Of a stretch of 64,000 bases of DNA, positions 35,303-43,719 are shown one piece after another; positions within the stretch are counted from its first letter, which is position 1, and every line of letters begins with the position of its first letter. A program made the position numbers and the translations under genes. The stretch comes from JAJRXG01 sp964640065. Its GTDB lineage: Bacteria; Bacteroidota; Bacteroidia; Chitinophagales; Saprospiraceae. The notes under the pieces were generated by a model. It saw nothing but the letters and a program-made list of their open reading frames with translations. It was not told where the DNA came from and did not search any database. The DNA lies in the NCBI GenBank assembly GCA_964640065.1, contig CAZXIE010000002.1, forward strand, positions 1 to 64,000. The letters are read 5' to 3'.

Positions 35303-35350
35303 TGGTGCGCTTATTCGACCTCATCAAACACAAAACATAATCTCCAAGTA

Positions 35351-36220
35351 ATGAAATATCAAGGAAGAGAAGGTAGTCGTAATATAGAAGATCGCCGAGG
35401 TAAAAATGTGCGTCGCATCGGTGGGGGCATAGGTATTGGCGCTATTATTTTTGCCATTATTGCGATGTTCCTAGGAGATGACAGTGCTCTTAGTTCAGTG
35501 ATTGCAGAAGCTGCGCAAGGTGGTGGTCAGACAACAACAACATCTAACCAAGAGTATAATCCTTCTGCCCAAGAACAAGAGCTGGCTAAGTTAGTCTCTG
35601 TCGTTCTTAAAGAAACTGAAGACGTCTGGCATGAGATCTTTCAGCAGCAACTAGGCCGTCAATATCAACCAGCGACACTCGTACTCTTCACTGGAACAAC
35701 AACTTCCGCATGTGGGGGCGCAAGCTCCGCTACGGGTCCCTTTTACTGTCCCGCAGATAGCAAGGTGTACATCGACCTAAGCTTCTATGATGAGCTCAGA
35801 AGAAAATTCAATGCTCCAGGAGATTTTGCCATGGGGTATGTCGTTGCCCACGAAGTAGCACATCACGTCCAAAACCTGCTCGGTATAACCAGACAAATGG
35901 ATGCCCAACGAGGACGAGTAAGTAAAGAACAGTATAATGATCTCTCGGTAAGACTTGAGCTTCAAGCAGACTTCTTATCAGGCGTATGGGCACATCATGC
36001 CCATCGTAGATCAGGATTGCTGGAGCGCGGAGATATAGAAGAAGCTATGAACGCCGCTGCTGCCATTGGCGATGATAGGATTCAGATGCAATCAAGAGGA
36101 TATACCGTACCTGAGTCATTTACACATGGTACATCAGAACAAAGACAGAGATGGTTACGCAAAGGCCTAGAGACTGGCGATGTGAACCAAGGAGATACTT
36201 TTAGCGCTAGATATCTCTAA
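35351..36220 (+). CDS. Neutral zinc metallopeptidase (YpfJ/KPN_02809 family)
   Basis: A 289-residue membrane-anchored metallopeptidase-family protein. The N-terminus MKYQGREGSRNIEDRRG is the family hallmark, followed by one membrane segment (GGGIGIGAIIFAIIAMFLG). The zinc motif HEVAHHVQ lies near residue 175, after DLSFYDEL, and the glutamate-bearing RLELQADFLSGVWAHH follows. The family is common in Gram-negative bacteria but its physiological substrate is not established. I start at ATG 35351 because the hallmark begins there; the frame extends upstream only into poor sequence. Confidence 0.92.
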   Translation: MKYQGREGSRNIEDRRGKNVRRIGGGIGIGAIIFAIIAMFLGDDSALSSVIAEAAQGGGQTTTTSNQEYNPSAQEQELAKLVSVVLKETEDVWHEIFQQQLGRQYQPATLVLFTGTTTSACGGASSATGPFYCPADSKVYIDLSFYDELRRKFNAPGDFAMGYVVAHEVAHHVQNLLGITRQMDAQRGRVSKEQYNDLSVRLELQADFLSGVWAHHAHRRSGLLERGDIEEAMNAAAAIGDDRIQMQSRGYTVPESFTHGTSEQRQRWLRKGLETGDVNQGDTFSARYL

Positions 36221-36280
36221 GGAGACCTAGCAAGATTACACTTGTACATACCTGATATAACCCAGCGAGGTGACTGAGAT

Positions 36281-36294
36281 CACTTTCGTAAATG
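36281..36294 (-). repeat. GNRA mini-hairpin element (A-T pair, GAAA loop)
   Basis: Minus strand reads CATTTACGAAAGTG. Just 5' of the radical SAM ATG at 36303, or encoding T-F-V-N if GTG 36270 is the start. Confidence 0.8.
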
Positions 36295-36302
36295 AAACAG
36301 GT

Positions 36303-37379
36303 ATGCCCAAAAAACAAGAACACAAAACATTTATAAAAGGTAGAGGTGCACAGATAAACACTGCCAATCCTTATCAAAATAATCACTTAGATAGTGCAGG
36401 TCATAGCTGGCTCGATGATGAAGACATCGATCTTGTTACTAAGACCCAATATCTTACCACGCACCCAAAAAGCATCGTGAATAAGGTCAAGAGCCCCGAC
36501 CTAAGTTTTGCTTACTCGATTAACCCCTACCAAGGCTGCGAACATGGGTGTGTATACTGCTACGCTCGCAATACCCACACCTACTGGGGATACAGTGCAG
36601 GAGTAGACTTTGAGCAAAAGATTCTCATCAAGCACAATGCTTCTGAGCTCCTAGAAAAGAGATTGCGATCCAAATCTTGGAAACCGCTGACGATGATGAT
36701 CTCGGGTAACACCGATTGTTATCAACCCGCAGAAAGAAAATACAAGATCACACGAAGTCTGCTCGAAGTGCTCCGACGGTTCAAACATCCAACTTCTATC
36801 ATCACCAAAAATGCCTTGGTGCTTAGAGATATCGACATCATATCCGAGATGGCAAAAATTGGAATAGTAAGAGTTGTCATATCCATCACTTCTCTAGACG
36901 AATCTATACGCACAACGCTAGAGCCCAGGACATCTACCAGTCTCATGCGACTCAAAGCCGTCCGTAAACTCTCATCTGCCGGCATACCTGTCAGAGTGAT
37001 GATCGCACCTATCATCCCAAGCATAACAGATCACGAGATTAACTCCATCGCGAAAGCCGCAGCTGACGCAGGAGCTGAAGACATCGCCTACACAATCGTA
37101 AGACTAAATGGTGACGTAGGACCCATCTTTAAAGATTGGCTGAAAAGAGTGTACCCTGATAGATACAATCGGGTCATCCATCAAATCGAAAACTGTCACG
37201 GAGGAAAAGTGAGTGATAGTAGGTTTAAAACAAGGATGAAGGGCGAGGGTCAGTTTGCCGATATGATCAAGCAGCAAATACAACTCGCAAGAGGGCGATA
37301 TTTTAAAGATGTGAGTCGGGCAGTTCTGTCTACAGAGCATTTTAGGATTCCTCCTGGACCGCAACTCAGTTTGTTTTAA
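36303..37379 (+). CDS. Radical SAM protein, PA0069 family (SPL-like)
   Basis: A 358-residue radical SAM enzyme. The [4Fe-4S] motif CxxxCxxC is C79, C83, C86 in YQGCEHGCVYCYARN, and SGNTDCYQPAERKYKITRSLLEVL is the family signature shared with spore photoproduct lyase-like proteins. The N-terminal KGRGAQINTANPYQ is typical for PA0069-family members, whose function is unknown. I favour ATG 36303; GTG 36270 would add 11 residues encoded mostly by a dispersed hairpin element and is less likely. The next feature is a tRNA on the same strand. Confidence 0.9.
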   Translation: MPKKQEHKTFIKGRGAQINTANPYQNNHLDSAGHSWLDDEDIDLVTKTQYLTTHPKSIVNKVKSPDLSFAYSINPYQGCEHGCVYCYARNTHTYWGYSAGVDFEQKILIKHNASELLEKRLRSKSWKPLTMMISGNTDCYQPAERKYKITRSLLEVLRRFKHPTSIITKNALVLRDIDIISEMAKIGIVRVVISITSLDESIRTTLEPRTSTSLMRLKAVRKLSSAGIPVRVMIAPIIPSITDHEINSIAKAAADAGAEDIAYTIVRLNGDVGPIFKDWLKRVYPDRYNRVIHQIENCHGGKVSDSRFKTRMKGEGQFADMIKQQIQLARGRYFKDVSRAVLSTEHFRIPPGPQLSLF

Positions 37380-37420
37380 TCATTTTGGCCAAAGACCTAT
37401 CATGATATTCTACATTGTTA

Positions 37421-37428
37421 TAGATTTG
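37421..37428 (+). promoter_or_regulatory. Bacteroidota -7 box (TAGATTTG) before the tRNA
   Basis: Fits TAnnTTTG and lies 14 nt before the mature tRNA 5' end, a sensible distance for a tRNA promoter. No -33 TTG at the usual spacing. Confidence 0.45.
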
Positions 37429-37442
37429 CGTCCACATTATGA

Positions 37443-37516
37443 GGGCCTATAGCTCAGCTGGTTAGAGCACCTGACTCATAATCAGGGGGTCTGGGGTTCA
37501 AGTCCCTGTGGGCCCA
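37443..37516 (+). tRNA. tRNA with CAT anticodon (tRNA-Ile2 or elongator tRNA-Met)
   Basis: A full cloverleaf: acceptor stem GGGCCTA/TGGGCCC, D arm GCTCAGCTGGTTAGAGC, anticodon stem CTGA/TCAG with CAT at 37477-37479, T arm with GGTTCAAGTCC and discriminator A. The GGGCCTATAGCTCAG start is like bacteroidotal tRNA-Ile, which favours the lysidine-modified AUA-decoding tRNA-Ile2, but elongator tRNA-Met is not excluded. CCA is not encoded. Confidence 0.96.
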
Positions 37517-37519
37517 CAA

Positions 37520-37548
37520 AAAAGGAGATCAAATTTTGATCTCCTTTT
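37520..37548. terminator. Bidirectional terminator
   Basis: A perfect inverted repeat with 14-nt arms around a single T: AAAAGGAGATCAAA and TTTGATCTCCTTTT, with A- and T-tracts on both sides. It can end both the rightward tRNA transcript and the leftward M1 peptidase transcript. Confidence 0.85.
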
Positions 37549-37560
37549 ATTTCTTCAAGT

Positions 37561-40158
37561 CTAATACCCCTGATAACGCTGCGAAAGCAGCGGATTCTGT
37601 TCGTTCTCTTTGATCTCTTCTATCATCCCCGTGATCTGATCAGCAACTACCTTGTTTGTCCCTCCCAGTCTTGTTCTTAGCTTATGAAGGGCATCTGTAG
37701 CAGCATATCGATAGAATATGTTGGTCACAGGACTCAAGCCGATCTCAGATAATCTTGATGACTTCTCTAGTATTTCAGATGCTGGTAACTGCGATATCAA
37801 TGAATTATAAGCGTCATAAAAGCTAAATACAGAGAAGAGACTCACATTAGTAAGCTTGTCTTCAAAGTAAGGGATATGACTCTTGTCTCCAGACTTCGCC
37901 AAGATCGATGAAACTGCTCCAACCAACTTAGATGTCTTCTCACTCTTGAGCCCGATGGCTCTTGTTAGAGCAGTCTCTTCGTCTATTCTATCTAAAGCCT
38001 CTAAAGCACTTGATAGGACTGTATATGATTGCTCATTATCTAATACTTGTGTGATCAATCCATTAACTCCGCTGGCACCTTCTGCTGCTAACCGCATAAG
38101 AGCAGCTCCTCTCACATCTGAGTGAGGGTCTGATACGGCTAGCTCTTTATACCTGTTCATCAGCTTTTGATTATCCCTTATGTCTGTGTGTTCGACTGCC
38201 ATTTGTCGTATAGAAAAGTGGTTGTCATCAAGAGCAGAAACTAAAGTGGATTGTCCTGCCGATCGACTTTTGATATTATCTATAGCATCGTACCGATGGA
38301 TATAGGTATCAACCCAGTTGTACTGATTCATATATTGCTCAGTAGTCTTCGATTCACTTTTTACCATCAACAGATGATCGTCTTTATCAAAGACAATTAG
38401 CGCAGGAGTACTGCTATACGGAAGTTCTATAGTTTGGCTCCTTTGGTTGACCATAAGATCAAACTGAGTTTCTATTCCACTTTCATCATATACGGCTAGT
38501 GTAACTGGAAGTTGGAATATAGCTTTCGCCGTCTCTGCATTTTGTGTCTGATCTACTGTCAGCGCAAGCGTATTAGTTGCATCATTATAATCATACGCTA
38601 ACTCGACCATCGGATGCCCAGATGACAGATACCACTGATCAAAAAACCAATGCAAGTCCAAACCAGATACATCTTCAAAAGCCATTCGAAGTTCATCGAC
38701 CTCAACTGCTGTGTGTTTGTGATCTGTCAGGTACTTATTAAGCCCCGCATAGAAAGCCTCATCTCCTAATTGGTGTCTTAACATATGAAGCACTAATCCT
38801 CCCTTATTATAAGAGTGTCCATCGAACATCTCTTCTTTATCTCCATACCCATAATGGATAAGAGGATGCATACCTGATTGCAAAATGGATTGAAGGTATC
38901 CTTGTAATTCATTCTTACGTTGGTAGCCCGCGGCATCTATACCATACTTATGTTCTTGCCAGAGATGTTCACTATAATTAGCAAACCCTTCTTGCAGAGT
39001 CAAGTTAGCCCAGCTCTCACAAGTCACCAGATCTCCAAACCAATGATGAAAAAGTTCATGCGCTACGATGAAGTCATTGTCATCGTCTATGAGCTCTCTA
39101 TCTGTCTTTTGTATAAAGTCTCCAAAGATGACAGCTGTCGTGTTTTCCATAGCACCAGAGACGTAGTCTTTAGTTATAATCTGACTGTACTTATCCCATG
39201 GATAAGGATAATCCAAGATGTCAGAAAAGAAGTCAATCATCTCAGGTGTATGCTCAAATATTTGCTTAGCATAAGGTGCGTACTCTGGTTCCACATAGTA
39301 CTCTAAAAGAAGACCGTTATGTTCCTCTTTTATAACTGCAAAATCCCCTACGGCTACCATGACTAAGTAAGGAGCATGCGGTTGGTCCATGCGCCAAGTA
39401 TCTTTGTGGGTGCCATCGCCATAGGACTTACTTTCTATAAGTGTACCATTAGAAAGAGTAACAAACTTATCGTCTACAGTCATTGATATCTGATGAGTGA
39501 TCTGCTCATTGGGTTTGTCTATTGTTGGAAACCATCTTGAGTTATGCTCTGTCTCTCCTTGTGTCCAGATCTGAGTGGGTTTGTCTGGATCTTCATCTCG
39601 TGGATCTATAAAAAATAAGCCTTGATCACTGACGATGGCATCACTTCCACCTACTGGTCCTCCAGAAGGGTGGGCAACATAGTCGATTGTAATTACTACC
39701 TCCTCTCCTCTTTTATAATTACGCTCAAGGTCTATTTCTAGTTTCTTCCCATCATATTCGAAGTCCAGAGAAGAACCATTTGCGGAAGCGATATCTATAA
39801 TCTCAAAACCCTGTGCATCAAGTGTTACTTTCGATTGCTCATAAAAGTATGGCTGCATAGATATATCCGCTCGGCCAAATACCTTTTCATTAGTCCAATC
39901 AAATCGTATGTCTAAATCCATATGCTGTAGATCCCATATGCGATCTTCCGCTGGATTGTAGGGAGGTAGATTATATTCTCTAGGTGCGGAGATGACAAGT
40001 TCTTCCAGTTCTCTTTCTTCATAATCATCTATGTCGGTATCTGATTCGTAGATGACTTCCTCCGTTTCTTTAGGTTGCTCTATTGGCACCATCAAGTGTT
40101 TCTGCGTTTTACAACTACAGATCAGGACGACAAGTAAGGGAAGTAATATTCTAATCAT
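37561..40158 (-). CDS. M1-family aminopeptidase, lipoprotein
   Basis: An 865-residue zinc aminopeptidase. A lipobox at C16 (LLVVLICSC) points to membrane anchoring outside the cytoplasm. The exopeptidase signature GAMEN (VSGAMENTTAVIF) precedes the zinc site HELFHHWFGD near residue 366 and the glutamate in NLTLQEGFANYSEHLW. After the catalytic domain comes a beta domain and a C-terminal HEAT-like helical region. It removes N-terminal residues from peptides. A 6-bp hairpin with a GAAA loop (37577-37592) lies in its last codons. It is upstream-coupled to the YqeY-like gene. Confidence 0.93.
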   Translation of the reverse strand: MIRILLPLLVVLICSCKTQKHLMVPIEQPKETEEVIYESDTDIDDYEERELEELVISAPREYNLPPYNPAEDRIWDLQHMDLDIRFDWTNEKVFGRADISMQPYFYEQSKVTLDAQGFEIIDIASANGSSLDFEYDGKKLEIDLERNYKRGEEVVITIDYVAHPSGGPVGGSDAIVSDQGLFFIDPRDEDPDKPTQIWTQGETEHNSRWFPTIDKPNEQITHQISMTVDDKFVTLSNGTLIESKSYGDGTHKDTWRMDQPHAPYLVMVAVGDFAVIKEEHNGLLLEYYVEPEYAPYAKQIFEHTPEMIDFFSDILDYPYPWDKYSQIITKDYVSGAMENTTAVIFGDFIQKTDRELIDDDNDFIVAHELFHHWFGDLVTCESWANLTLQEGFANYSEHLWQEHKYGIDAAGYQRKNELQGYLQSILQSGMHPLIHYGYGDKEEMFDGHSYNKGGLVLHMLRHQLGDEAFYAGLNKYLTDHKHTAVEVDELRMAFEDVSGLDLHWFFDQWYLSSGHPMVELAYDYNDATNTLALTVDQTQNAETAKAIFQLPVTLAVYDESGIETQFDLMVNQRSQTIELPYSSTPALIVFDKDDHLLMVKSESKTTEQYMNQYNWVDTYIHRYDAIDNIKSRSAGQSTLVSALDDNHFSIRQMAVEHTDIRDNQKLMNRYKELAVSDPHSDVRGAALMRLAAEGASGVNGLITQVLDNEQSYTVLSSALEALDRIDEETALTRAIGLKSEKTSKLVGAVSSILAKSGDKSHIPYFEDKLTNVSLFSVFSFYDAYNSLISQLPASEILEKSSRLSEIGLSPVTNIFYRYAATDALHKLRTRLGGTNKVVADQITGMIEEIKENEQNPLLSQRYQGY
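39777..39790 (+). repeat. GNRA mini-hairpin element (G-C pair, GGAA loop)
   Basis: CATTTGCGGAAGCG. Inside the M1 peptidase on its template strand; coding strand encodes A-S-A-N. Confidence 0.8.
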
Positions 40159-40162
40159 ATTT

Positions 40163-40612
40163 CTAATTATTCAGTAGTTGTTTTACGATAGTGGCAACTG
40201 TTTTTCCATCAGCCTGTCCAGCTACTTTTTGTGATACAATACCCATCACCTTGCCCATATCTTTCATACTGGAAGCTCCTGTCTCATCGATTACTCCTTG
40301 GATAAGTGATGATAGTGCGGATTCATCCATTTGAGCAGGAAGAAATTTTTGGATCACCTCTATCTCTTCTCTTTCTACGACAGCTAGATCTTCTCTTCCT
40401 TGTTTAACATAGATGTCAAGAGATTCTTGCCGTTGCTTAACTAGCTTTTGAAGTAATTTAATTTCTCCTGCACTATCTAATTCTTTCCCACTTCCGTCAG
40501 TTTTAACTAAAAGAATAGCCGCTTTTATAGCACGGATAGCTCTCAGTGCCACTTGGTCTTTTGACTTCATGGCTTCCTTAAAAGCAGGCGAAATAGTTTG
40601 TTCTAAACTCAT
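40163..40612 (-). CDS. GatB/YqeY domain-containing protein
   Basis: A 149-residue YqeY-family protein, related to the tail domain of GatB amidotransferase. Landmarks are the N-terminal MKSKDQVALRAIRAIKAAIL, the central VVEREEIEVIQKFLPAQMDE and the C-terminal KDMGKVMGIVSQKVAGQADG. The family is thought to bind tRNA, but its role as a stand-alone protein is not settled. It overlaps ksgA by 4 nt and lies 4 nt before the M1 peptidase gene, so the three probably form an operon. Confidence 0.94.
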   Translation of the reverse strand: MSLEQTISPAFKEAMKSKDQVALRAIRAIKAAILLVKTDGSGKELDSAGEIKLLQKLVKQRQESLDIYVKQGREDLAVVEREEIEVIQKFLPAQMDESALSSLIQGVIDETGASSMKDMGKVMGIVSQKVAGQADGKTVATIVKQLLNN

Positions 40613-41388
40613 GATGATGATTGTGTATCTATGGTATTAGTAAGTTGTATAAAATCTTCCAGAGACAGTTGTTCAGGTCGTTTAGTCATGATTTCTTCAT
40701 GAAACAAAGCTTCATCCTTGATCAATGGCTTTAGCGTATTTCGTAGCATTTTGCGTCTTTGGTTAAACGTACTTTTAACTACCGTTCTAAATAACGCAGA
40801 AGAACATGGTAGGGTATAATTTTCCTTGCGCTTCAAGTAAAGTACGGCGCTTTGCACCTTAGGCGCAGGAAAGAATGATCCGGGACTCACCTTCATGATG
40901 ATCTCAGCGTGATAACTAGCTTGTATCAACACACTAGTCACACCATAAATCTTACTTCCAGGACCTGCCGCAATTCTTTCAGCGACCTCTTTTTGAAACA
41001 TACCGACGGCAACAGGCACTAGATCCTTGTACTTATCTATCCGAAATAATATCTGGCTTGAGATATTATAGGGGAAGTTTCCCACAACAGTATACTGTTC
41101 CTTAGCAAAGACTTTTTCGAGAGGAAGTTTGAGGAAATCCTCCTGTATCAACTGATCTTCACTTAGGCCAAGATTTTGCTGAAGATGATGTACCATATCC
41201 CAGTCTGCTTCCACAGCTTTGAAGTTCAGGCTGGGCTCTTGTACGAGATACTTCGTCAAAGCACCTTTCCCAGGTCCCACTTCAAGCACATTATCATTCG
41301 TCCTATACTTAAGTGCCGCAGATACGATCCGCTCTGAGATTGACTCGTTGATTAAAAAATTCTGTCCGTATGACTTCTTCGGCCTCAC
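40609..41388 (-). CDS. rsmA: 16S rRNA (adenine1518/1519-N6)-dimethyltransferase
   Basis: A 259-residue KsgA/RsmA methyltransferase that dimethylates two adjacent adenines near the 3' end of 16S rRNA. SAM-binding motifs VLEVGPGKGALTKYLV (I) and the catalytic motif IV in VVGNFPYNISSQILF are clear; FFPAPKVQSAVL and QRRKMLRN mark the C-terminal domain. The N-terminal RPKKSYGQNFLI is the family start. It leads the leftward operon with the YqeY-like gene. Confidence 0.96.
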   Translation of the reverse strand: MRPKKSYGQNFLINESISERIVSAALKYRTNDNVLEVGPGKGALTKYLVQEPSLNFKAVEADWDMVHHLQQNLGLSEDQLIQEDFLKLPLEKVFAKEQYTVVGNFPYNISSQILFRIDKYKDLVPVAVGMFQKEVAERIAAGPGSKIYGVTSVLIQASYHAEIIMKVSPGSFFPAPKVQSAVLYLKRKENYTLPCSSALFRTVVKSTFNQRRKMLRNTLKPLIKDEALFHEEIMTKRPEQLSLEDFIQLTNTIDTQSSS

Positions 41389-41456
41389 ATCTGAGATATT
41401 AAAAGATGCAAAAGTCCTTCTTTTTTAGCGGTTATCCATATGTTCTCTTTTCTCGC

Positions 41457-41470
41457 CACTTCCGTAAATG
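41457..41470 (-). repeat. GNRA mini-hairpin element (A-T pair, GGAA loop), intergenic
   Basis: Minus strand reads CATTTACGGAAGTG. In the divergent rsmA-pdxA intergenic region, so it is not explained by coding constraints. Confidence 0.82.
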
Positions 41471-41527
41471 CTTCTCTTCAAATCTGCCACCATAAGGAGT
41501 AGTATATTAGCGGCTTAAGAATTAAGT

Positions 41528-42589
41528 ATGAGTAAGGCCAAGCTAGGAATCACTATCGGAGATATTAACGGTATCGGACCAGAGGTGATCATCAAAGCCC
41601 TCAACAACAGTATGCTCTTTAACGAGTGTACTCCTATTATATATGGCTCCTCTAAAGTCATGGGTTACCACAAGAACATTGTTAAGGACCCAGATTTTCA
41701 CTTCAATAATATCAGCAGAACAGATCGTGCTTCTTCAGGTAAAGTCAGTTTGATTAATTGTTGGCAAGACAGCGTGAAGATTAATATCGGTGAGGCAACC
41801 GAAGATAGTGGTAAGAGTGCTCACATAGCTCTTGATAGAGCTGTCGGAGATCTTAATAAGGGCTTTATCGATGCTCTCGTTACAGCTCCTATCAACAAAA
41901 AGGCTATGAAAATGGCCAACTTTCCATATCTCGGTCATACAGAATACATCGCTAAGTCGGCAGATATGCTAGGACAAGAGCTTATGATGCTCATCTCTGA
42001 TGAACTCAAGGTAGGTCTCGTCTCTAGCCACATACCGTTAAGAAGAGTTCATGAGAAGATTTCTAAAGACCGAATAAAGGATTGCATATCCATACTCAAT
42101 GATACCTTGATGCAGGATTTTGGTATAGAAAAACCAACCATAGCTATCATGGGTCTCAATCCTCATGCTGGCGATGGCGGAGAAATCGGAACAGAAGAAG
42201 AAGAAATTATTAAACCGGCTATTATAGAATTAAAGAAAAGTGGAGTTATGGTGAGTGGACCATATAGTGCTGATGGCTTTTTTGGAAGCTCAACGTACAA
42301 AAGGTTTGATGCCGTGCTCGCTATGTATCATGATCAAGGTCTTGTACCTTTTAAAGCGCTATCCTTTGGATCAGGTGTAAATTATACTGCAGGACTCAAC
42401 GTCATCAGGACTTCTCCCGATCATGGTACTGGTTATGATATCGCTGGTAAAAATATAGCAGACGCTTCTTCTATGAGACAAGCCATCTATACTGCCATAG
42501 ATATCTGGAGGTCTAGAAAAGACTATGATGAGATGCACCAAAGTGCTGTCGATAAGGTTGAGATAGAAAGTGCAGGAGAAATCGTTTAG
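41528..42589 (+). CDS. pdxA: 4-hydroxythreonine-4-phosphate dehydrogenase
   Basis: A 353-residue PdxA-family enzyme of pyridoxal-phosphate synthesis, which oxidises and decarboxylates 4-phosphohydroxy-L-threonine. Landmarks: ITIGDINGIGPEVI at the N-terminus, ALVTAPINKKAM, FPYLGHTEYIA, the metal-binding histidine region VLAMYHDQGLVPFKAL, and GLNPHAGDGGEIG. No other pyridoxine gene is nearby. A DUF6427-like membrane protein follows 17 nt later and may share the transcript. Confidence 0.96.
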   Translation: MSKAKLGITIGDINGIGPEVIIKALNNSMLFNECTPIIYGSSKVMGYHKNIVKDPDFHFNNISRTDRASSGKVSLINCWQDSVKINIGEATEDSGKSAHIALDRAVGDLNKGFIDALVTAPINKKAMKMANFPYLGHTEYIAKSADMLGQELMMLISDELKVGLVSSHIPLRRVHEKISKDRIKDCISILNDTLMQDFGIEKPTIAIMGLNPHAGDGGEIGTEEEEIIKPAIIELKKSGVMVSGPYSADGFFGSSTYKRFDAVLAMYHDQGLVPFKALSFGSGVNYTAGLNVIRTSPDHGTGYDIAGKNIADASSMRQAIYTAIDIWRSRKDYDEMHQSAVDKVEIESAGEIV

Positions 42590-42606
42590 ATTATAATTAT
42601 AGCATT

Positions 42607-43584
42607 GTGATCAGCATCTTTAAAAAGAACGATGTTCTAAATATTATACTGCTACTCCCCTATGCTATTCTAATCAGACTGCATAGTCTGATTCATCCAG
42701 AAGCTTATGTGCTTAGGGAGGGGGATTCGATTCTTTCTACTTGGATCTTTACTAACCTTCCTTCTCCTATACTACAATCCATCATTGCTATCATCCTTGT
42801 CTTTGCTCAAGGTATTGCCATCAATGTCTTGATTAATAACCACAGGCTCTATAGGACACCCAATACACTTGCGGGCATGATTTATATACTCTTAGCGAGT
42901 GCCATCCCGCAATTACAATTTTTAAGTCCTGCTCTGATAGGAGGAACCTTTGTAATTATAGCAGCATTTCAAGTATTCAATACTTATAAATTAAATGCTG
43001 CGACGATTTACATCTTCAATGCCGCGCTGGCGTCTTGTTTTGCTGCCTTCATTTATCCGCCCTACTCTTTTATGATCGTTGGAATTTTTATTGGCTTAGC
43101 CACTCTTCGTAATTTTAGTTTAGTCGAAAGAGCTCAGTTCTTGATTGGCTATGCGGCAATTGTTTGGATTTTAACTGCCCTCTACTTTTATGTTGACAAG
43201 TTAGATGTCACTGATTTGTCCTTTTCTAATTTTCCAGGAGTTTTGCGAGAGTTAGAATACACTCTATCCCATATCAATATTACCATTCTTGTATATCTCG
43301 CTTTAGTGTTTGTTGTACTTCTTAACTACTATAATTACGTAAAGAAGAAAGGCATAGATGTAAGGAAAAAAATAGCCTTCTTCTATTGGCTGATGGTCTG
43401 TTCCTTTTTATCACTCTTCTTTTATCTGGGTGTCGATTTACAACATATCATCTTTCTAGCCATCCCCCTTTCCTTCTTCTTAAGCAACTCTATCCTGATG
43501 GTGAAGCAAGTTTTTCTGTTAGAAGTTATGCACCTCTGTCTTATCTCAGGTTTGGTGTATTATCAGTTTGCTGGATTGAGTTAG
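42607..43584 (+). CDS. Polytopic membrane protein, DUF6427-like
   Basis: A 325-residue protein with about nine or ten membrane helices. The N-terminal MISIFKKNDVLNIILLLPYAILI and the general pattern resemble the Bacteroidota-restricted DUF6427 proteins often found downstream of housekeeping genes; their function is unknown. The start is GTG at 42607, 17 nt after pdxA. There are no obvious catalytic residues. The call of the family is from memory of its N-terminus and should be treated as moderate. Confidence 0.72.
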   Translation: MISIFKKNDVLNIILLLPYAILIRLHSLIHPEAYVLREGDSILSTWIFTNLPSPILQSIIAIILVFAQGIAINVLINNHRLYRTPNTLAGMIYILLASAIPQLQFLSPALIGGTFVIIAAFQVFNTYKLNAATIYIFNAALASCFAAFIYPPYSFMIVGIFIGLATLRNFSLVERAQFLIGYAAIVWILTALYFYVDKLDVTDLSFSNFPGVLRELEYTLSHINITILVYLALVFVVLLNYYNYVKKKGIDVRKKIAFFYWLMVCSFLSLFFYLGVDLQHIIFLAIPLSFFLSNSILMVKQVFLLEVMHLCLISGLVYYQFAGLS

Positions 43585-43719
43585 TCAGCGAATAGGATAA
43601 GTTTAAGGCTTAACTCTTCACGGTTAAAGTCATCTTAATTACACGCAAAAGACTAGTTCTCAGCCTATTTTCGTTGTTCTAATCTCGACTTTACGTAAAT
43701 CACCTACAAATAACCCGAT

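Noticed and set aside
43687..43701. GACTTTACGTAAATC resembling the dispersed element
   Set aside because: One insertion and changed ends; pairing would differ, so treated as chance.
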